Positions 44,880 to 56,540 of a stretch of DNA of 64,000 nt are shown piece by piece (the first letter of the stretch is position 1; each line of letters opens with the position of its first letter). Below the pieces are notes generated by a model that was given only the letters and a program-made list of their open reading frames with translations, made no database searches and was not told where the DNA came from. This stretch comes from Karstenula rhodostoma CBS 690.94. Its lineage: Eukaryota > Ascomycota > Dothideomycetes > Pleosporales > Didymosphaeriaceae. A program made the translations under genes and the position numbers. The stretch covers positions 682,001-746,000 of the forward strand of contig MU001499.1 in the NCBI GenBank assembly GCA_010093485.1, written 5' to 3'.

Positions 44880-45884
44880 CTATCCCGTAGCGACGGCCTC
44901 AATGACGGAGTCATTGGTGGGTTCCTCGGGCACCTCAGTCGAAGCTTCGGTAGAGATGGTCGAGGAGCTAGCCGATTTCACTACATAGTTGTCGTAACTA
45001 ACTGTAAGCTTCACTTTTCGGTCGCGCTTGGCAAGGAGTCGCTGAAGGCGCTCAGTAAAGTGCTCCTCCATGCTTCGCCCCGGGTTGCGGGCGCATTCAT
45101 CGAAAGCCAGCTGCTCTAGTCGCAACAAAGCCCGCTCGGCGGCCTCCTCAACCTCTTCGGCCCAGGTGCTCTTCTCCGTGACTCCGCTGACGGCTCCGTC
45201 GCTCTTGATAGTGTCGAAAGAACCATCACGTGTATGTGAGCCGTTGTTTGCGGGGATAGCCTGCGTAGAAGAAGTGTTGCCCCTTGCAGGACCGGTAACG
45301 GGCAGGTCCTTGCTCGAGAACTGGACATACTCCTCGATGCGCGGGTTAAGCCGAGCCGAGCCGAGCGCAATGGGGATAGCACCTGGGGTAGGAGAGATGA
45401 GCGGCGCTACATTCTTGTTGATGCTATGAGCATATCCAGGAACGCTCCAAGTGACTGAGCGACCTGTGGAGCTCGCATCGTCCTCGATATTCTCGGTCTC
45501 GTCCTCAACAGAGGTCACGATAGAGTAGTTGCTCGAGGCGCAATCTGAATCTCGACGGGGCGAACCGCGCTCGTGAAGCTTGAGCTGGGCTAGGCGGTCT
45601 CCAAGGAGGCTGAATCCACGGCTACGATGGGGACGGTAGACGACGGACGGCGCAGGGGAGAATAGTTCGGGGGTGTTGATGGGAGGGCTCGGTAACATAG
45701 CAACGTCGGCTTGCTCGTTCAGGTCTTCTTGGATCGGACCGAGAATGCGGCCAACGGCGTCGAAGTCGGGTTGCGCAACATTATCACTGCTGCTGGCAGA
45801 CTCGGTGTACGGTGTTGTGGTTGGAGGCGTCGGCGCGCCCGAGGTCGAGCTGAGGGACATGACCTTGGTGCTCATGGTGGCCAT
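44880..45884 (-). CDS. Hypothetical protein, 334 aa
   Basis: Single exon, ATG at 45884 (a GTG precedes it in frame and is ignored; a second ATG follows three codons later). Ser/Thr/Pro-rich and mostly disordered. The ordered part is C-terminal: helical, with STWAEEVEEAAERALLRLEQ, then EEHFTERLQRLLAKRDRKVK. A possible phosphorylation-prone segment is FSLLGDRLAQLKLHERGSPR. No membrane helix and no known domain. Function not recognised. No intron is evident, though a small 5' exon cannot be excluded. Confidence 0.6.
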   Translation of the reverse strand: MATMSTKVMSLSSTSGAPTPPTTTPYTESASSSDNVAQPDFDAVGRILGPIQEDLNEQADVAMLPSPPINTPELFSPAPSVVYRPHRSRGFSLLGDRLAQLKLHERGSPRRDSDCASSNYSIVTSVEDETENIEDDASSTGRSVTWSVPGYAHSINKNVAPLISPTPGAIPIALGSARLNPRIEEYVQFSSKDLPVTGPARGNTSSTQAIPANNGSHTRDGSFDTIKSDGAVSGVTEKSTWAEEVEEAAERALLRLEQLAFDECARNPGRSMEEHFTERLQRLLAKRDRKVKLTVSYDNYVVKSASSSTISTEASTEVPEEPTNDSVIEAVATG

Positions 45885-46202
45885 CACTTGCGGGTACTCA
45901 GCTGAAGGAATTAGTTGATCCTGTGGTGAGCACGAGTGTTTCTACTCGAGGTTGAGCGGGGGGTTTCTCACGTTGTTATGTGCTTGCCGCGTGCAGTGAA
46001 TGTTCCGAGAAAACAGATATTGGAGAAGCTGGTAAACACAAACACTTGCCGGGTGACGAGCAATCGAAATTGCAAGCGCATGCCGGGAGAAAAGTGGGTA
46101 TGTGAAGTGGTGGAGTCGGTGACGAAGGGTTTGTGCGGGCAGGCGACGAGCGTGCCTTCCCTTTCTGACTTCAGATGAACGCCCAGGCCTCTTCCCCCAA
46201 AA
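45885..46202. other. 334-aa gene promoter / PQ-loop gene 3' region
   Basis: 318 bp between two minus-strand genes. Open frames that cross it are shadows. Nothing seen. Confidence 0.35.
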
Positions 46203-47240
46203 TCAAGGGCCTGACGATCCAGTGACGCCGTTACCCCGCGATCGGTGACGCATGACTTCGACTTCACCGGACGGCGTCCGGAAAACTGAAGTGCTGGAAG
46301 GCATGTCGTGCATCGCAACGGACTCCACCGGCGGCATTGGCACTGGGCCGCTGGTCCTCGAACAAGCAGGCGACAGCCCGCCATCGCCCGCGACGTTGTT
46401 TGTTGCTTTACCACGCTTACTCCTGCTTCGAACCCAGGGCAGGAAGTTGTAGTAACCTCCACATGCGAAGACTCCGATCCACAAGATGAGCTCCGTCCCG
46501 TAGATGACAAGGCCGAGCACATCTAGCTCCCGCTGGAACAGTACGGACACCAAGGAGAACAAGTCTCCAGCAGCATCGATGCCAACAAAGAGAAAAGAAA
46601 TGCCGCGGACAGTACGGTGGATGTAGATATCCAGGTAGTGGCGGAGCACACCGGCCGCGAGCAATGTTGCCGAAAGGACGGCCATGAAAATCAGCGGCCA
46701 CTGGATGTTCCGGTCTTGCGCGATGCGTAGGACGATGACTAAAGCCACCTGTATCCCGCCCATGATGAAGGCCACGGGTACAGCCAGAGCAAGGGATCGC
46801 AGAACCGACCAGTGCTGGATGGGATGTCAGTCTCTTCACACATTGCAGCTTAGTCCATAGGAAAATGACCTTCTCATAGTAGTAACACTGGATCCATGTT
46901 ACCAAGCTCAGCAGCGTTAGGATCTGTGGCTGTATCCTCAACGCAATATTGAAGTCTTTGACAATGTTATACACGCCCAGCGGCACGCCTGCCCAGGCCC
47001 ACAGCATCATCATCGTAGGCTGAAGACCCACAGCATTGTGGCGGCGATAGTTGATCACTATTTGCGGAATCAACTACCCATGGTCAATATGGTGCTGTCC
47101 CACGGCATGGGCAACAGACCTGAACAGACCAGCAAACCTATGAAGAGTCAGTGGCACGCGTCCTTGTGATATCGGACCGGGAGGTATTGACTTACGGCAC
47201 CTACTGTTCCAAGCACATTCGCAGCCACCGGCACATCCAT
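46203..47240 (-). CDS. PQ-loop repeat membrane protein with an 18-nt microexon
   Basis: Four exons: 47240-47196, 47137-47120, 47073-46870 and 46814-46203, giving 292 aa. Exons 1 and 2 encode MDVPVAANVLGTVGA and VCWSVQ, joined to LIPQIVINYRRHNAVGLQP. This is the first PQ motif, and a second lies at RIQPQILTLLSLVTW. About seven hydrophobic helices are visible, including AFIMGGIQVALVIVLRIAQ and DVLGLVIYGTELILWIGVFA. A Ser/Gly-rich cytosolic tail ends it. PQ-loop proteins are SWEET-fold transporters, for example vacuolar or lysosomal amino-acid exporters; the substrate here is unknown. The 18-nt exon 2 is needed to rebuild the first helix. It is divergent from ERV1. Confidence 0.85.
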
Positions 47241-47628
47241 TCTGCTACGTCTAAACAAAGATGGGATGGTGAGGAAACTGCACCAGCTCAGTCCCAATAT
47301 GTAGCCCAAGCTAAGGTGCGGGTCGCACAGCTGGTTGGTCGATTCGAGAGCAACTTTGATTTTGAACGAACAAGAACATTGAAATCACACCCTACGTCCA
47401 TAGAATTCTCAAATAACGAAGATGGACACACAGGGCATGAAGCAAGATGGGATGAAGTGACGACCGCACTTGCATGCCGTCCGACCGTCCAATCGGCTCA
47501 CGCAGAGCACCGCGACAAGGATTGGCCTGCCCCGGACGAACTCGGTGCATTTCAAAGCACCACACCACTACTGTGAACATTAGCTCGAACACCACACTCT
47601 TTTGCACGCATAATTCACAGGCAAAACT
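47241..47628. promoter_or_regulatory. Divergent PQ-loop / ERV1 promoter region
   Basis: 388 bp between divergent starts. The plus frame 47151-47576 and minus frame 47392-48015 are shadows. No specific element recognised. Confidence 0.35.
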
Positions 47629-48241
47629 ATGGCACCGGGACCGATAGACCAACCAGAAAAGGAGCAAGCCGACGCAAACCCAGCACCCAAGCTCTCCAAG
47701 GGCGTCGTACTGGGTCCAGATGGCAAGCCGTAAGTACCAGCTCCGAATGCGCCTCGAGCGCTCACAGCCCGAGCCCACTTGGAATACGTATTCTGACTTT
47801 ACGCAACAACGCAGATGCCGCACCTGCACCGATGTGTCCTCCCTCTTCGCCATGACCAAAGGCACAACCACCAAAAAGCGCCCCGCCCTCCCCACCGACT
47901 GCCCCCCCGACGTCGCGCAACTCGGCCGCTCCTCATGGACCCTCCTCCACTCCATCACGGCGCAATACCCCGAAAAACCATCCTCTGAGAAGCAAGCCGA
48001 GACAAGCACGTTCATGAAGACGTTCGCGAAGCTGTATCCGTGCTGGCACTGCGCCGGCGACTTCCAGGAGTGGATGGCGAACGGGAATGCGCCGCGGGTG
48101 AGCTCACGCGATGAGTTTGGGCGGTGGATGTGTGAGGCGCATAATGCCGTGAACGTGAAGCTGGGGAAGAGCGTGTTTGATTGTGGGAGATGGGAGGAGA
48201 GGTGGCGGACTGGGTGGAAGGATGGACGATGCGACTTCTAA
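47629..48241 (+). CDS. ERV1: FAD-linked sulfhydryl oxidase Erv1
   Basis: Two exons, 47629-47729 and 47815-48241, with an 85-nt intron (GTAAGT to ACGCAG), give 175 aa. A short N-terminal shuttle segment has the CRTC pair (C35, C38). The Erv/ALR FAD fold follows: LGRSSWTLLHSITAQYPEKP, the active-site YPCWHC (C110-C113), the FAD-contacting HNAVNVKLGK and the structural Cys pair C140/C157. Erv1 reoxidises Mia40 in the intermembrane space and passes electrons to cytochrome c. Length and cysteine spacing are normal. Confidence 0.95.
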
Positions 48242-48653
48242 GAGAGTATTAGGAACGCATGTATGATACTTGTATATGGGAAGAGATATGCATAGCGGGC
48301 TTTCGCACTACATTGGGTTGCATACGGCATTGGGCGGCGTTAGGAATTCATCTCAACTTCGGCAAAGGAACCTCCAATCAAGAGTGTATTACATCCCAAT
48401 ACGCAGCACGTCTTCACATGAACACCTACTATGATCCCTTAAAGGTTAGATGCTACAGCTCCAAGCGTTACCAATTAGTTGGACCTGTGAGGACGGACAA
48501 AACTACTCCTGCATCTTGTCGCTACCACTGACATTTGACACAGCTGACCTCACCATCGGCATCTTATCGTCACCACTCCAGCTTCCACATCTATAATACC
48601 CTCAATGCCACCCCTCCCCACCCCCCTCTACCGCCACCGCCACCGCCACCACA
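48242..48653. other. Intergenic region
   Basis: 412 bp after ERV1. The plus-strand frame 48259-48531 is short with no features. A CCGCCACCGCCACCG run precedes the next start. Nothing else seen. Confidence 0.35.
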
Positions 48654-49001
48654 ATGTCCCCCTCCGACATTCACCTAAACCGCGAATCCACCATCGCCCT
48701 CGGCATCCTCCTTCCCCTTATCTTGATCGCCATCTCCTGCTTCGCCGCCTCCCGCATCCGGGCGCACAAAACCGCCCTTCGCGACGCAGAAGCCCACCGC
48801 CTCTCTGCGTCCGCCAACCGTCGGCTCTCACCAAGTACAGTTGGAAGGCAACCGACGACCGGGATCACGGGGTACCGCGTCTTCAAAGTTGATCGGGACG
48901 TCTCGAGGGTGGACTGGACAGGCAGGGAGCACGAGGCGGGGTGGAGGGCCGGGACCGAGCCGACGATGCCGAGGTATGAGGAGGGGAGAGATGAGGGGTG
49001 A
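48654..49001 (+). CDS. Small single-pass membrane protein, 115 aa, unknown
   Basis: Single exon with ATG at 48654 in a CACAATGTC context. A short N-terminus precedes one hydrophobic helix (IALGILLPLILIAISCFAA, about residues 14-33), then a basic, Arg-rich cytosolic-type tail with GYRVFKVDRDVSRVDW. No cleavable signal is obvious, so a signal-anchor is likely. No family recognised. Intact frame, good start context and a membrane helix support a real gene; it is small enough to remain doubtful. Confidence 0.5.
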   Translation: MSPSDIHLNRESTIALGILLPLILIAISCFAASRIRAHKTALRDAEAHRLSASANRRLSPSTVGRQPTTGITGYRVFKVDRDVSRVDWTGREHEAGWRAGTEPTMPRYEEGRDEG

Positions 49002-49373
49002 GAAGGTTGACCGGATAGTGGACTTTCTTACGTTGCGGATTTTGATTTTAATAACACAGTTGGCAAAGGTCTGCACGGGGCGTTCTGTCACGAAGCTTCG
49101 GCAATATATGACTGTTGGGATGCTTGATTCATTTTGTAATAAAACCGGGTACTTGCTTTCCACCCAGTGCTCTCAAGGCTAGCTAGACATGTCATGTTTC
49201 CTGGAATCCGGGAAGACCGATCCCGCACATGCTCATTAGTCTGCATAAAAGCTCAGGCCTGCTCACCGCTCAGATGGCCGTATATTCGTCGTTATCCAAG
49301 ACCTGTCTATCCAAGCGCCCACATATGCTTGAAGCAAAGTAAGGTGTTGCCGCTACGGCATGCTGGAAAGGGA
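49002..49373. other. Convergent 3' region of the 115-aa gene and the MAP kinase
   Basis: 372 bp with no gene. Includes AATAACACAG and AATAAAA-like sequence near 49050 and 49140, which could be polyadenylation signals. Confidence 0.35.
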
Positions 49374-50645
<1,272 letters not shown>

Positions 50646-51491
50646 TGCGGCGGTTTGTGGGGCGATTGCGCGGGTGCGCGAGGCGGGTCTCGGGATGAGC
50701 TGCTGCCCGCTTTGTAAGACGCTGAACGACGAGCCGCGCAGTCGTCAATGGAGGACTATCGCTACGATGACAGCCTGGATCTGCGAGAAAAGCTGTCAGC
50801 GAACTGTTCCATTGTTTGTTGGGGGGAAACCATGAAGGCGTGTTGTTCTCGATCAGGAAGGCGTCACCGGCCAATGGTTCGCCCTTTGGGCCGTGGTTGA
50901 AGGGGAACTCGCTCATGGTGCAGTACACAGTAAGCTCGGACCCCGCTTGCCTGTTGGCGTGGAGCAGGTGGGGGGTGAATTGAACGCTCCCATGACGGCG
51001 CACGCACAAGGCGCATGAAGGTTCGCAGGGCTCACGGCTCACTGTGCATGTCTGCGAGGCCACAGGTGCTCGAGAAAGGAAGCAGAAAAGCACATACCGA
51101 CTCGAAGATGTCGCAGCCGCAGAGGGTCTGGCGTGCCGTCTGGTGGGTAGACGGCCGCTCCTTCTGCGATGCGGCGTGTGCAAGGCGGACGTTCCTGCTC
51201 GAAGACGGCTGGGTTGTCGGGACGAGGCGGCGGCGTAGGAGAAAGAGGAGGGGGGAGTGTGCGAGTAGCGGGGCGGCTGGAGGAATACGATTTACGGCGG
51301 CGGGGCCTGTCAAGCCTGGAAGGTACGCGATGTGAACTGGTTGCCAAGTCAGCCTTGCCCAGCGTCAACGTGCGCAAGGCAGGAACGGCAGCGACCAGGG
51401 CAGGCGCGAGTGAATGGGAGGCGGGGGCGGAGGCGGAGGCGGAGGCGCAACGTACTTTGTTTGTGTTGCGGTGTCGCGGGCGTTCGCCAGG

Positions 51492-51543
51492 AGAACAGAA
51501 CAGAACAGAACAGAACAGAACAGAACAGAACAGAACAGAACAG
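51492..51543. repeat. AGAAC pentanucleotide tandem array
   Basis: About ten perfect head-to-tail AGAAC units in an otherwise unique intergenic region. Read through, it encodes a Thr-Glu-Gln-Asn-Arg repeat only by accident. Confidence 0.9.
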
Positions 51544-51922
51544 GAGAAGGGTTCAGCTATCGCGTGGGGCGGGTGCGCTGGGTACTACGTTTACTACGGT
51601 AGGCTCTAGCAGTGGTGCCGTGGCGGGATGGCGGGGGGCTCTCTGCAGCTGGGTCCTGAAGCGGCAACGACAACAAGATGCAAGTTCGCAGTTGGTAGTT
51701 AGCACACGGTCGGAATGTGGATGGGTAGAATGGACGCAGGGAGCCTGCGACTGCGACTGCGACCGCTCGCTGCATTATAACGCCCGCCCGAGCCTGCCCA
51801 GTGCCCAAAGGTGCAGCACTGGACCATGGCTAGCCCACTTCCCACTGCAACGCCCGCACGAGCGAGAAGGGAGCAGCCGCTAGCCGATGCTGGGCCCTCA
51901 TTGGCTTGTCGCCCTGTGCCTG

Positions 51923-51974
51923 TCTCACACTCTCTCACACTCCCTCACACTCCCTCACACTCCCTCACACTCCC
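51923..51974. repeat. CTCACACTCC decamer minisatellite
   Basis: Five near-perfect copies of a ten-base unit, the first diverged. Intergenic; no known function. Confidence 0.85.
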
Positions 51975-53071
51975 CATAGGACACCCGCTATTCATCGTCA
52001 ATCACCCCAGGCCCAGTCTTGTGGTTTGTTTTCGCACCTCTGCCCTCGCACGCCCAACCTGCACCGCCCCATCTACCTCCCCCACCATTGGGCCTGCGTC
52101 GCGCCCTACTCTGCGACCGCTGGTGCCGCTCCGTCCGCCTTTGGGGCTCTCCCTTCCGCATTCCAAATCACACGCCCAAGCTTCGTAGGGCAGCATCTGA
52201 AACTTGCCTCGCGTTTCCGCGAACCATCCTGCACGGGCTAAGTTGCATCTCTGCGGCGCCTGTACCTAGCGTCTCTACGTCTCAGACTGCCCTGTCCATG
52301 CGGCTGCCTACACTCCCGAGACCATTGGACAGCACGCCTCCAACTCATATTTCTACCCTCCAGTGCCGCCCCGTCGTAGCCGCTTGAGCGGCCCCTTCTC
52401 GATGAGGAGGCTCCACCTGCCAGTGTGGACATGACGTCCCGCTCTCTGGCGTCCAGAGTCCACGTTTGATCTCCATTGAGCCAACCCTCTCGAACTGTTT
52501 CAAACAGCCAGCCGAACACCATCCCTGCCGCGTTCGGGCTCCCATGAGTTATGAATAACCTCACGCATGACTCTTGCTTTGTCTCTCCCGTCACCTTTAT
52601 CCATACTATCGAGACTCCTAAATCCGATCTAGTCTCCCTGATACTGACTAAGGTGTGTATCACTGGCAGCTTACAAACATTACTCTTCTGCTTTTCAGGC
52701 ACCTCGACATTGCCACCAACATTCGCAATCGATGAACAAACGGGAACATCAACCATACGTGCAGGGTATTCTTACTCATTTGGGAGCATATTCGATACCT
52801 CGTCGCCGCGCACCAGGGCAACATAACTATTTTTGCTACGCTATGTGCCAGATACGGATTACTGTAATCAAGGTTTCCGTTTCTGCACACCACTCGCTTT
52901 CTTTATTTGAGCCTGTGCTCTGCAATGTTTGTAACCTTTCAAGTCAAAATTCGGATCTAGGTTGAAGCCAGTAGATGTGGCCTTCGCTTGCGTGCAGCAA
53001 AAAGCAAGACAACTGCACACGTCTCGTCACGTTCTCAAAGAGACCAAAAAGCCAAAAAGAGATGGTAGGAA

Positions 53072-53159
53072 AGCGGTGAACCAGGTTTGAACTGGTGACC
53101 TTCAGGAACCACGAGTATGAGTACTGCAGCCCGCTGCTCTACCACTGAGCTATCACCGC
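53072..53159 (-). tRNA. tRNA-Cys (GCA) with a 16-nt intron
   Basis: On the minus strand, GCGGTGA (53159-53153) pairs with TCACCGC (53079-53073), discriminator U at 53072. D-arm TAGCTCAGTGGTAGAGC and T-arm ACCAG-TTCAAAC-CTGGT are canonical. The anticodon GCA is 53127-53125. A 16-nt intron (53123-53108) follows position 37. Position 27-43 of the anticodon stem is a G-A mismatch and 29-41 a G-U, so that stem is weak. T-runs downstream (minus of 53046-53060) suit Pol III termination. Confidence 0.9.
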
Positions 53160-54113
53160 AGGAGACGTGCTTCCCTGGTTACGCTAATCTGTTAAATCAT
53201 TCATATACCACGTAGAAAAGCTGGAACTCTCCTAAATTCACGCCTGAACATGCTGGCATTGTACAAATTACATGTTCCCATCGTGCGATGGTGCAATATG
53301 ACGTTTGATGCCCCGCAGTGAGCAAAGGACCAGTGACCACACAGTGCTCACATTGACAACCAGTATATGCATTCCCACTCGAACTGCGCACGAAAGAACA
53401 TGTACAAGTTTGACATGCCACCTAAAAGTGCGTGAGAATACTAAGACTAGCCGCTTTTTTGGTCCCCCTTTGTTCGTGCATTGGCAAAGCACAACGCGCC
53501 TTTTTGTCCCCCTTGCTTCATTGGTTTACCCGCCCTCATAGTGATTGTATACAATATATACTAAGACTATCATAGCCCTCGATTGAACCTGGTAGTACAG
53601 CAAACGATCCGAGCCTAGTAGGTTTGGATAGGTGCGTCCCATCATTACTGCCCACAACTACGGACACCACTGGTCAGGTTGACGCACACTTCACTCTGTA
53701 CTTGTCTTTGCCTGTCCAGAGGCAGGCAACTGCAAGTCTTGACCGAGGTCAGATCACTGGGGGACAGGAGGCTACTATTCCAACCAAACCACGTCTGGCT
53801 TTGGACGTACTCGCACGACACGCACACCCCGACTCAAAAAGCAAAAGAACATGTCCATCATAAGTGTGCAAACGGCGAACGCTATCAAAACATCGAGGCC
53901 GGCCGTCTTCAGCCAATGCAAACCTCTCCTCATGCACCATGTATGCAGTCGTATCCCATCGTATACCAGATACCCGGTCTCCCCAAACACACCCCATCCA
54001 CCTCTGTCCTTGGTCCCCGTACCAGCGGGTCCCACACTCATTTGTTCAAACTCCTCCTCTATCCTATCCTGTCCATGTCCACTCCTGTTGGACCACGTCC
54101 CACCCCCGCCTAC
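53160..54113. other. Intergenic region
   Basis: About 950 bp between the tRNA-Cys and the small Cys-rich gene. Overlapping open frames on both strands show no features. It would contain the 3' UTR of the latter. Nothing else seen. Confidence 0.4.
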
Positions 54114-54383
54114 TCACATCGGCCCCTTGGGCGGGTATTGTTGTCCGCCCCTCGCAACCTGGGGCCCACAAGTGCACCTACACGCGACCTCTCAGCAAAG
54201 GTCCGCTGTATGCAAGCTAGGCAGATATACCATTCTTCCTGCGGCACGTTGTCCATGACGCCGGCGACGTGGTTGCCGCAGCCCCACCAGGTGGTTTTGT
54301 CTGTGGGGAGGGTTAGATGGGTGAGGTTGATGGGTGGCGGGAGAGGGCTTACGGCAGGTTTCGCAGGTGGATTTGCGGCACAT
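54114..54383 (-). CDS. 54-aa Cys-rich protein, three exons (small zinc-ribbon-like family)
   Basis: Exons 54383-54353, 54300-54231 and 54177-54114 have introns of 52 and 53 nt (GTAAGC/CCACAG and GTATAT/GTGTAG). Phases close exactly to 54 aa. The product starts MCRKSTCETCHKTTWWGCGN, continues HVAGVMDNVPQEEW, then CTCGPQV and ends in QQYPPKGPM. The CxxC, WGCGxHV, MDxVP and WCTC spacing matches a small uncharacterised family that I recall from fungi and plants, so this is not a chance frame. Five Cys and two His could bind zinc. It is invisible to single-frame ORF calling because exon 1 has only ten codons. Role unknown. Confidence 0.85.
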
Positions 54384-55018
54384 GGTTCGGTGTTGATTGT
54401 GTTGGATGTATATGTGAGTACTTGGGCCGGCGGCAGGTCTCGATGTTGGCGAGTTCGATATTCGGTTCGATTCGAGGTGGATGGATGGTTCGTCTCCAAG
54501 TAGCCTGGGTATGCGTGCGAATTCACGATAGCACAGAGAGAGAGAGTCAGAGGATGGGTGGTTTTCAGCTTGCGGCGGGAGTCGTGAACGCAGCGGGGGT
54601 TTTAATATTTGCTACCTACTGTACGCCGCCGAATCTCCATATATAACACTGGCCCCTCCATCGCGTGTGGTCTGCAATTTGGCAGTGCGTATTACTGACG
54701 GTGCGGTTGCGGTGTGCCCACCTCCACGAGGTCGCCGACGTCCACCTCGCCGACGCGATCCAGCACACGGACACGAGCCCCCAACGCACCACCGCCCCCC
54801 TACTGGCCCACCGCCCCAAACCATGCGAACCACGCGGTCACTCCCGCGCATGTTAGCGCGAGGGTGCGAGAGGATGCGCGGTTTCAAAGTCAGGCCTGTG
54901 CCGTCCGAGCTTGCTGAGGCGCGCGTGTCGTCGGCGAGGCAAGAGTTGGACTGTAAGAGTGGGCTAGGTAAGCAGGTGAGGGGCGGGGGACCTCCGTACC
55001 ATAGGCTACTCGTAGTTT

Positions 55019-55063
55019 TGCATTGTGGGCATTGTGGGCATTGTGGGCATTGTGGGCATTGTG
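55019..55063. repeat. CATTGTGGG nonamer tandem array
   Basis: Nearly five perfect copies of a nine-base unit, intergenic. The period is a multiple of three, so frames stay open through it and mimic coding sequence. Confidence 0.88.
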
Positions 55064-56024
55064 TGAAGCATGCTAACTACCATGGGCAACCTCAGGGTCC
55101 ATGGCTCCACCTATCCCCCCGTACCGGCAATTCCTGCCTGTGCTATGTGGCGCCTACACCGGTACTCGGTTTGGCTATCGGACGTAGACCTGCATGCGTG
55201 TTGGATGACATTCTGTCGTCGCCGACCTTCTCTCGCCCCTCTGACAGCAATCAGCAATCCTTCCTTCCTATCGGCGTCTGCACGCTGCAATCCACCATAT
55301 ACACCCTGGTATCGCGGAGCCGCCGAGGAAGGATTTGACGGGCTTCCACGCCGCCTCGAAGCCTGCCGATTGCTAACGTAGTGCATTTGTCCCCTCATAT
55401 ACCACGCACATGGTCGCCGAGCTTGTACGCTAGGCCCCCCGTATTCGACGGGTTGTTACCCAAAGGAGGAAAATCTGAACCACTCAGGCGGTGTGTCTGC
55501 CGTGTGGGTTTGGAGGCACCCGTGCGAACCGCGAGGGACAAATACTCGGACGACTATGATGGAGGTGGCGGACGATGGCTCAAATAGCCGCGTTTCGCGT
55601 TGGTTGGACGCAATTTGTTCCAAATTTGGGGCAACTGGTAGTCGATGCCACGTGTGCTTGTTTTGACAACAGAGCGTTTTTTTTTTTTGGCAAGATCTGA
55701 GGTCATTCTGTTAGGACTCGCAATAGATAGGGAGCACAGACAGATAAAACCCGGGTTGCATGGACAAAGTTCGTGCCATAAAGAAGGACTGCTACCAGCC
55801 TTACCATACATTAAGATTTTTACAAGTCGGGACTTGAAAGAGCAGTCCCGAGTCCCCATGAGTTCGGTTTGAGACTCTAGCTAAAGGTCAAATATACACA
55901 ATGCGGGTCACGGTTTTGCATAACTCGGCGAGAAGGCATATATTCGAATACGATAGTCAGACACGTCTATGCATGGCTGTGCTTCTACCTACTCGCTGGA
56001 GAGTCGAGATCCTGTCCCACAAAA

Positions 56025-56103
56025 CAGACTTTTTAATGCACGCCGGCCGCCGCTCGCTTCGATGGACATACTTTCTGCGAGAACATCGCCGACCTCGCAG
56101 GAT
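56025..56103. repeat. Diverged direct repeat, copy A
   Basis: Shares CAGACTTTTT-ATGCA, CGCCGCTC and a CTGCG-GA-C-TCGCCGACC ending with copy B (56445-56520), with a few substitutions and a short indel. Upstream flanks also seem related. Origin unknown. Confidence 0.6.
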
Positions 56104-56444
56104 TGTTGTCCTACGGGAACTGGACCGAAACGTAGGGGCCGTGCTTTCGTCCGGATGAATTCTGCCAGAGACTGTCGAATGTGAAAGGTTTGCAACTCGG
56201 AGATTTCATCGTGTATCTTTGGGCCGCTGGGGCCAGCATGAGACTCCAAAGTTTTAGGCTGATGTTGTATCACTGACGACCGAGGCCCATGGTTTAGAAA
56301 CTGCTGTCTGCAGCTGAGAAGGAAGGACGTGTACGTGGAAGGGAATCTTGCATTGCATGACCCAGAAAGATGGTAGCATTTCGAATCGGATCGCTCGTCT
56401 ATATACCGCATCTACTCCGCGAGCAATGCCGAGAACCCAAACAG

Positions 56445-56520
56445 CAGACTTTTTGATGCATTGACGCCGAACGCCGCTCACCCCGACAGGCAATCTACCT
56501 GCGGAGACCTCGCCGACCAT
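56445..56520. repeat. Diverged direct repeat, copy B
   Basis: Second copy of the unit at 56025-56103, about 420 bp away in the same orientation and ending just before the DBP3 stop codon. On the minus strand both copies can be read as related peptides (VGDVLAE versus VGEVSAG). Confidence 0.6.
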
Positions 56521-56540
56521 GTGTTCCAGGATATCGCACA

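Larger units (their letters stand above)
50646..53071. other. Long intergenic region with tandem repeats
   Basis: About 2.4 kb upstream of the MAP kinase with no supported gene. It holds GC-rich low-complexity runs (51200-51450), a pentamer array (51492-51543) and a decamer array (51923-51974). The longest frame (52238-52756 minus, 172 codons) is Arg-rich and featureless. An unusually large upstream region or long 5' UTR for the kinase is possible. Confidence 0.45.
54384..56540. other. Intergenic region with minisatellite and diverged duplication
   Basis: About 2.2 kb with no supported gene. It contains a GC-rich patch (54700-54860), the nonamer array at 55019-55063, a 12-T run near 55677 and two diverged copies of a roughly 80-140-bp unit ending near 56103 and 56520. 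The 223-codon plus frame 54667-55338 begins with GTG and spans the array; I do not accept it. Confidence 0.45.

Noticed and set aside
51332..51883. 183-codon frame with a repeated RTEQN peptide
   Set aside because: The peptide is the translation of the AGAAC array; its flanks are GC-rich low complexity.
52238..52756. 172-codon minus-strand frame
   Set aside because: Arg-rich tail, no motif, no supporting splice structure; likely chance.
54667..55338. 223-codon plus-strand frame
   Set aside because: Begins with GTG, passes through a 9-bp tandem repeat that keeps any frame open, and has no family features.
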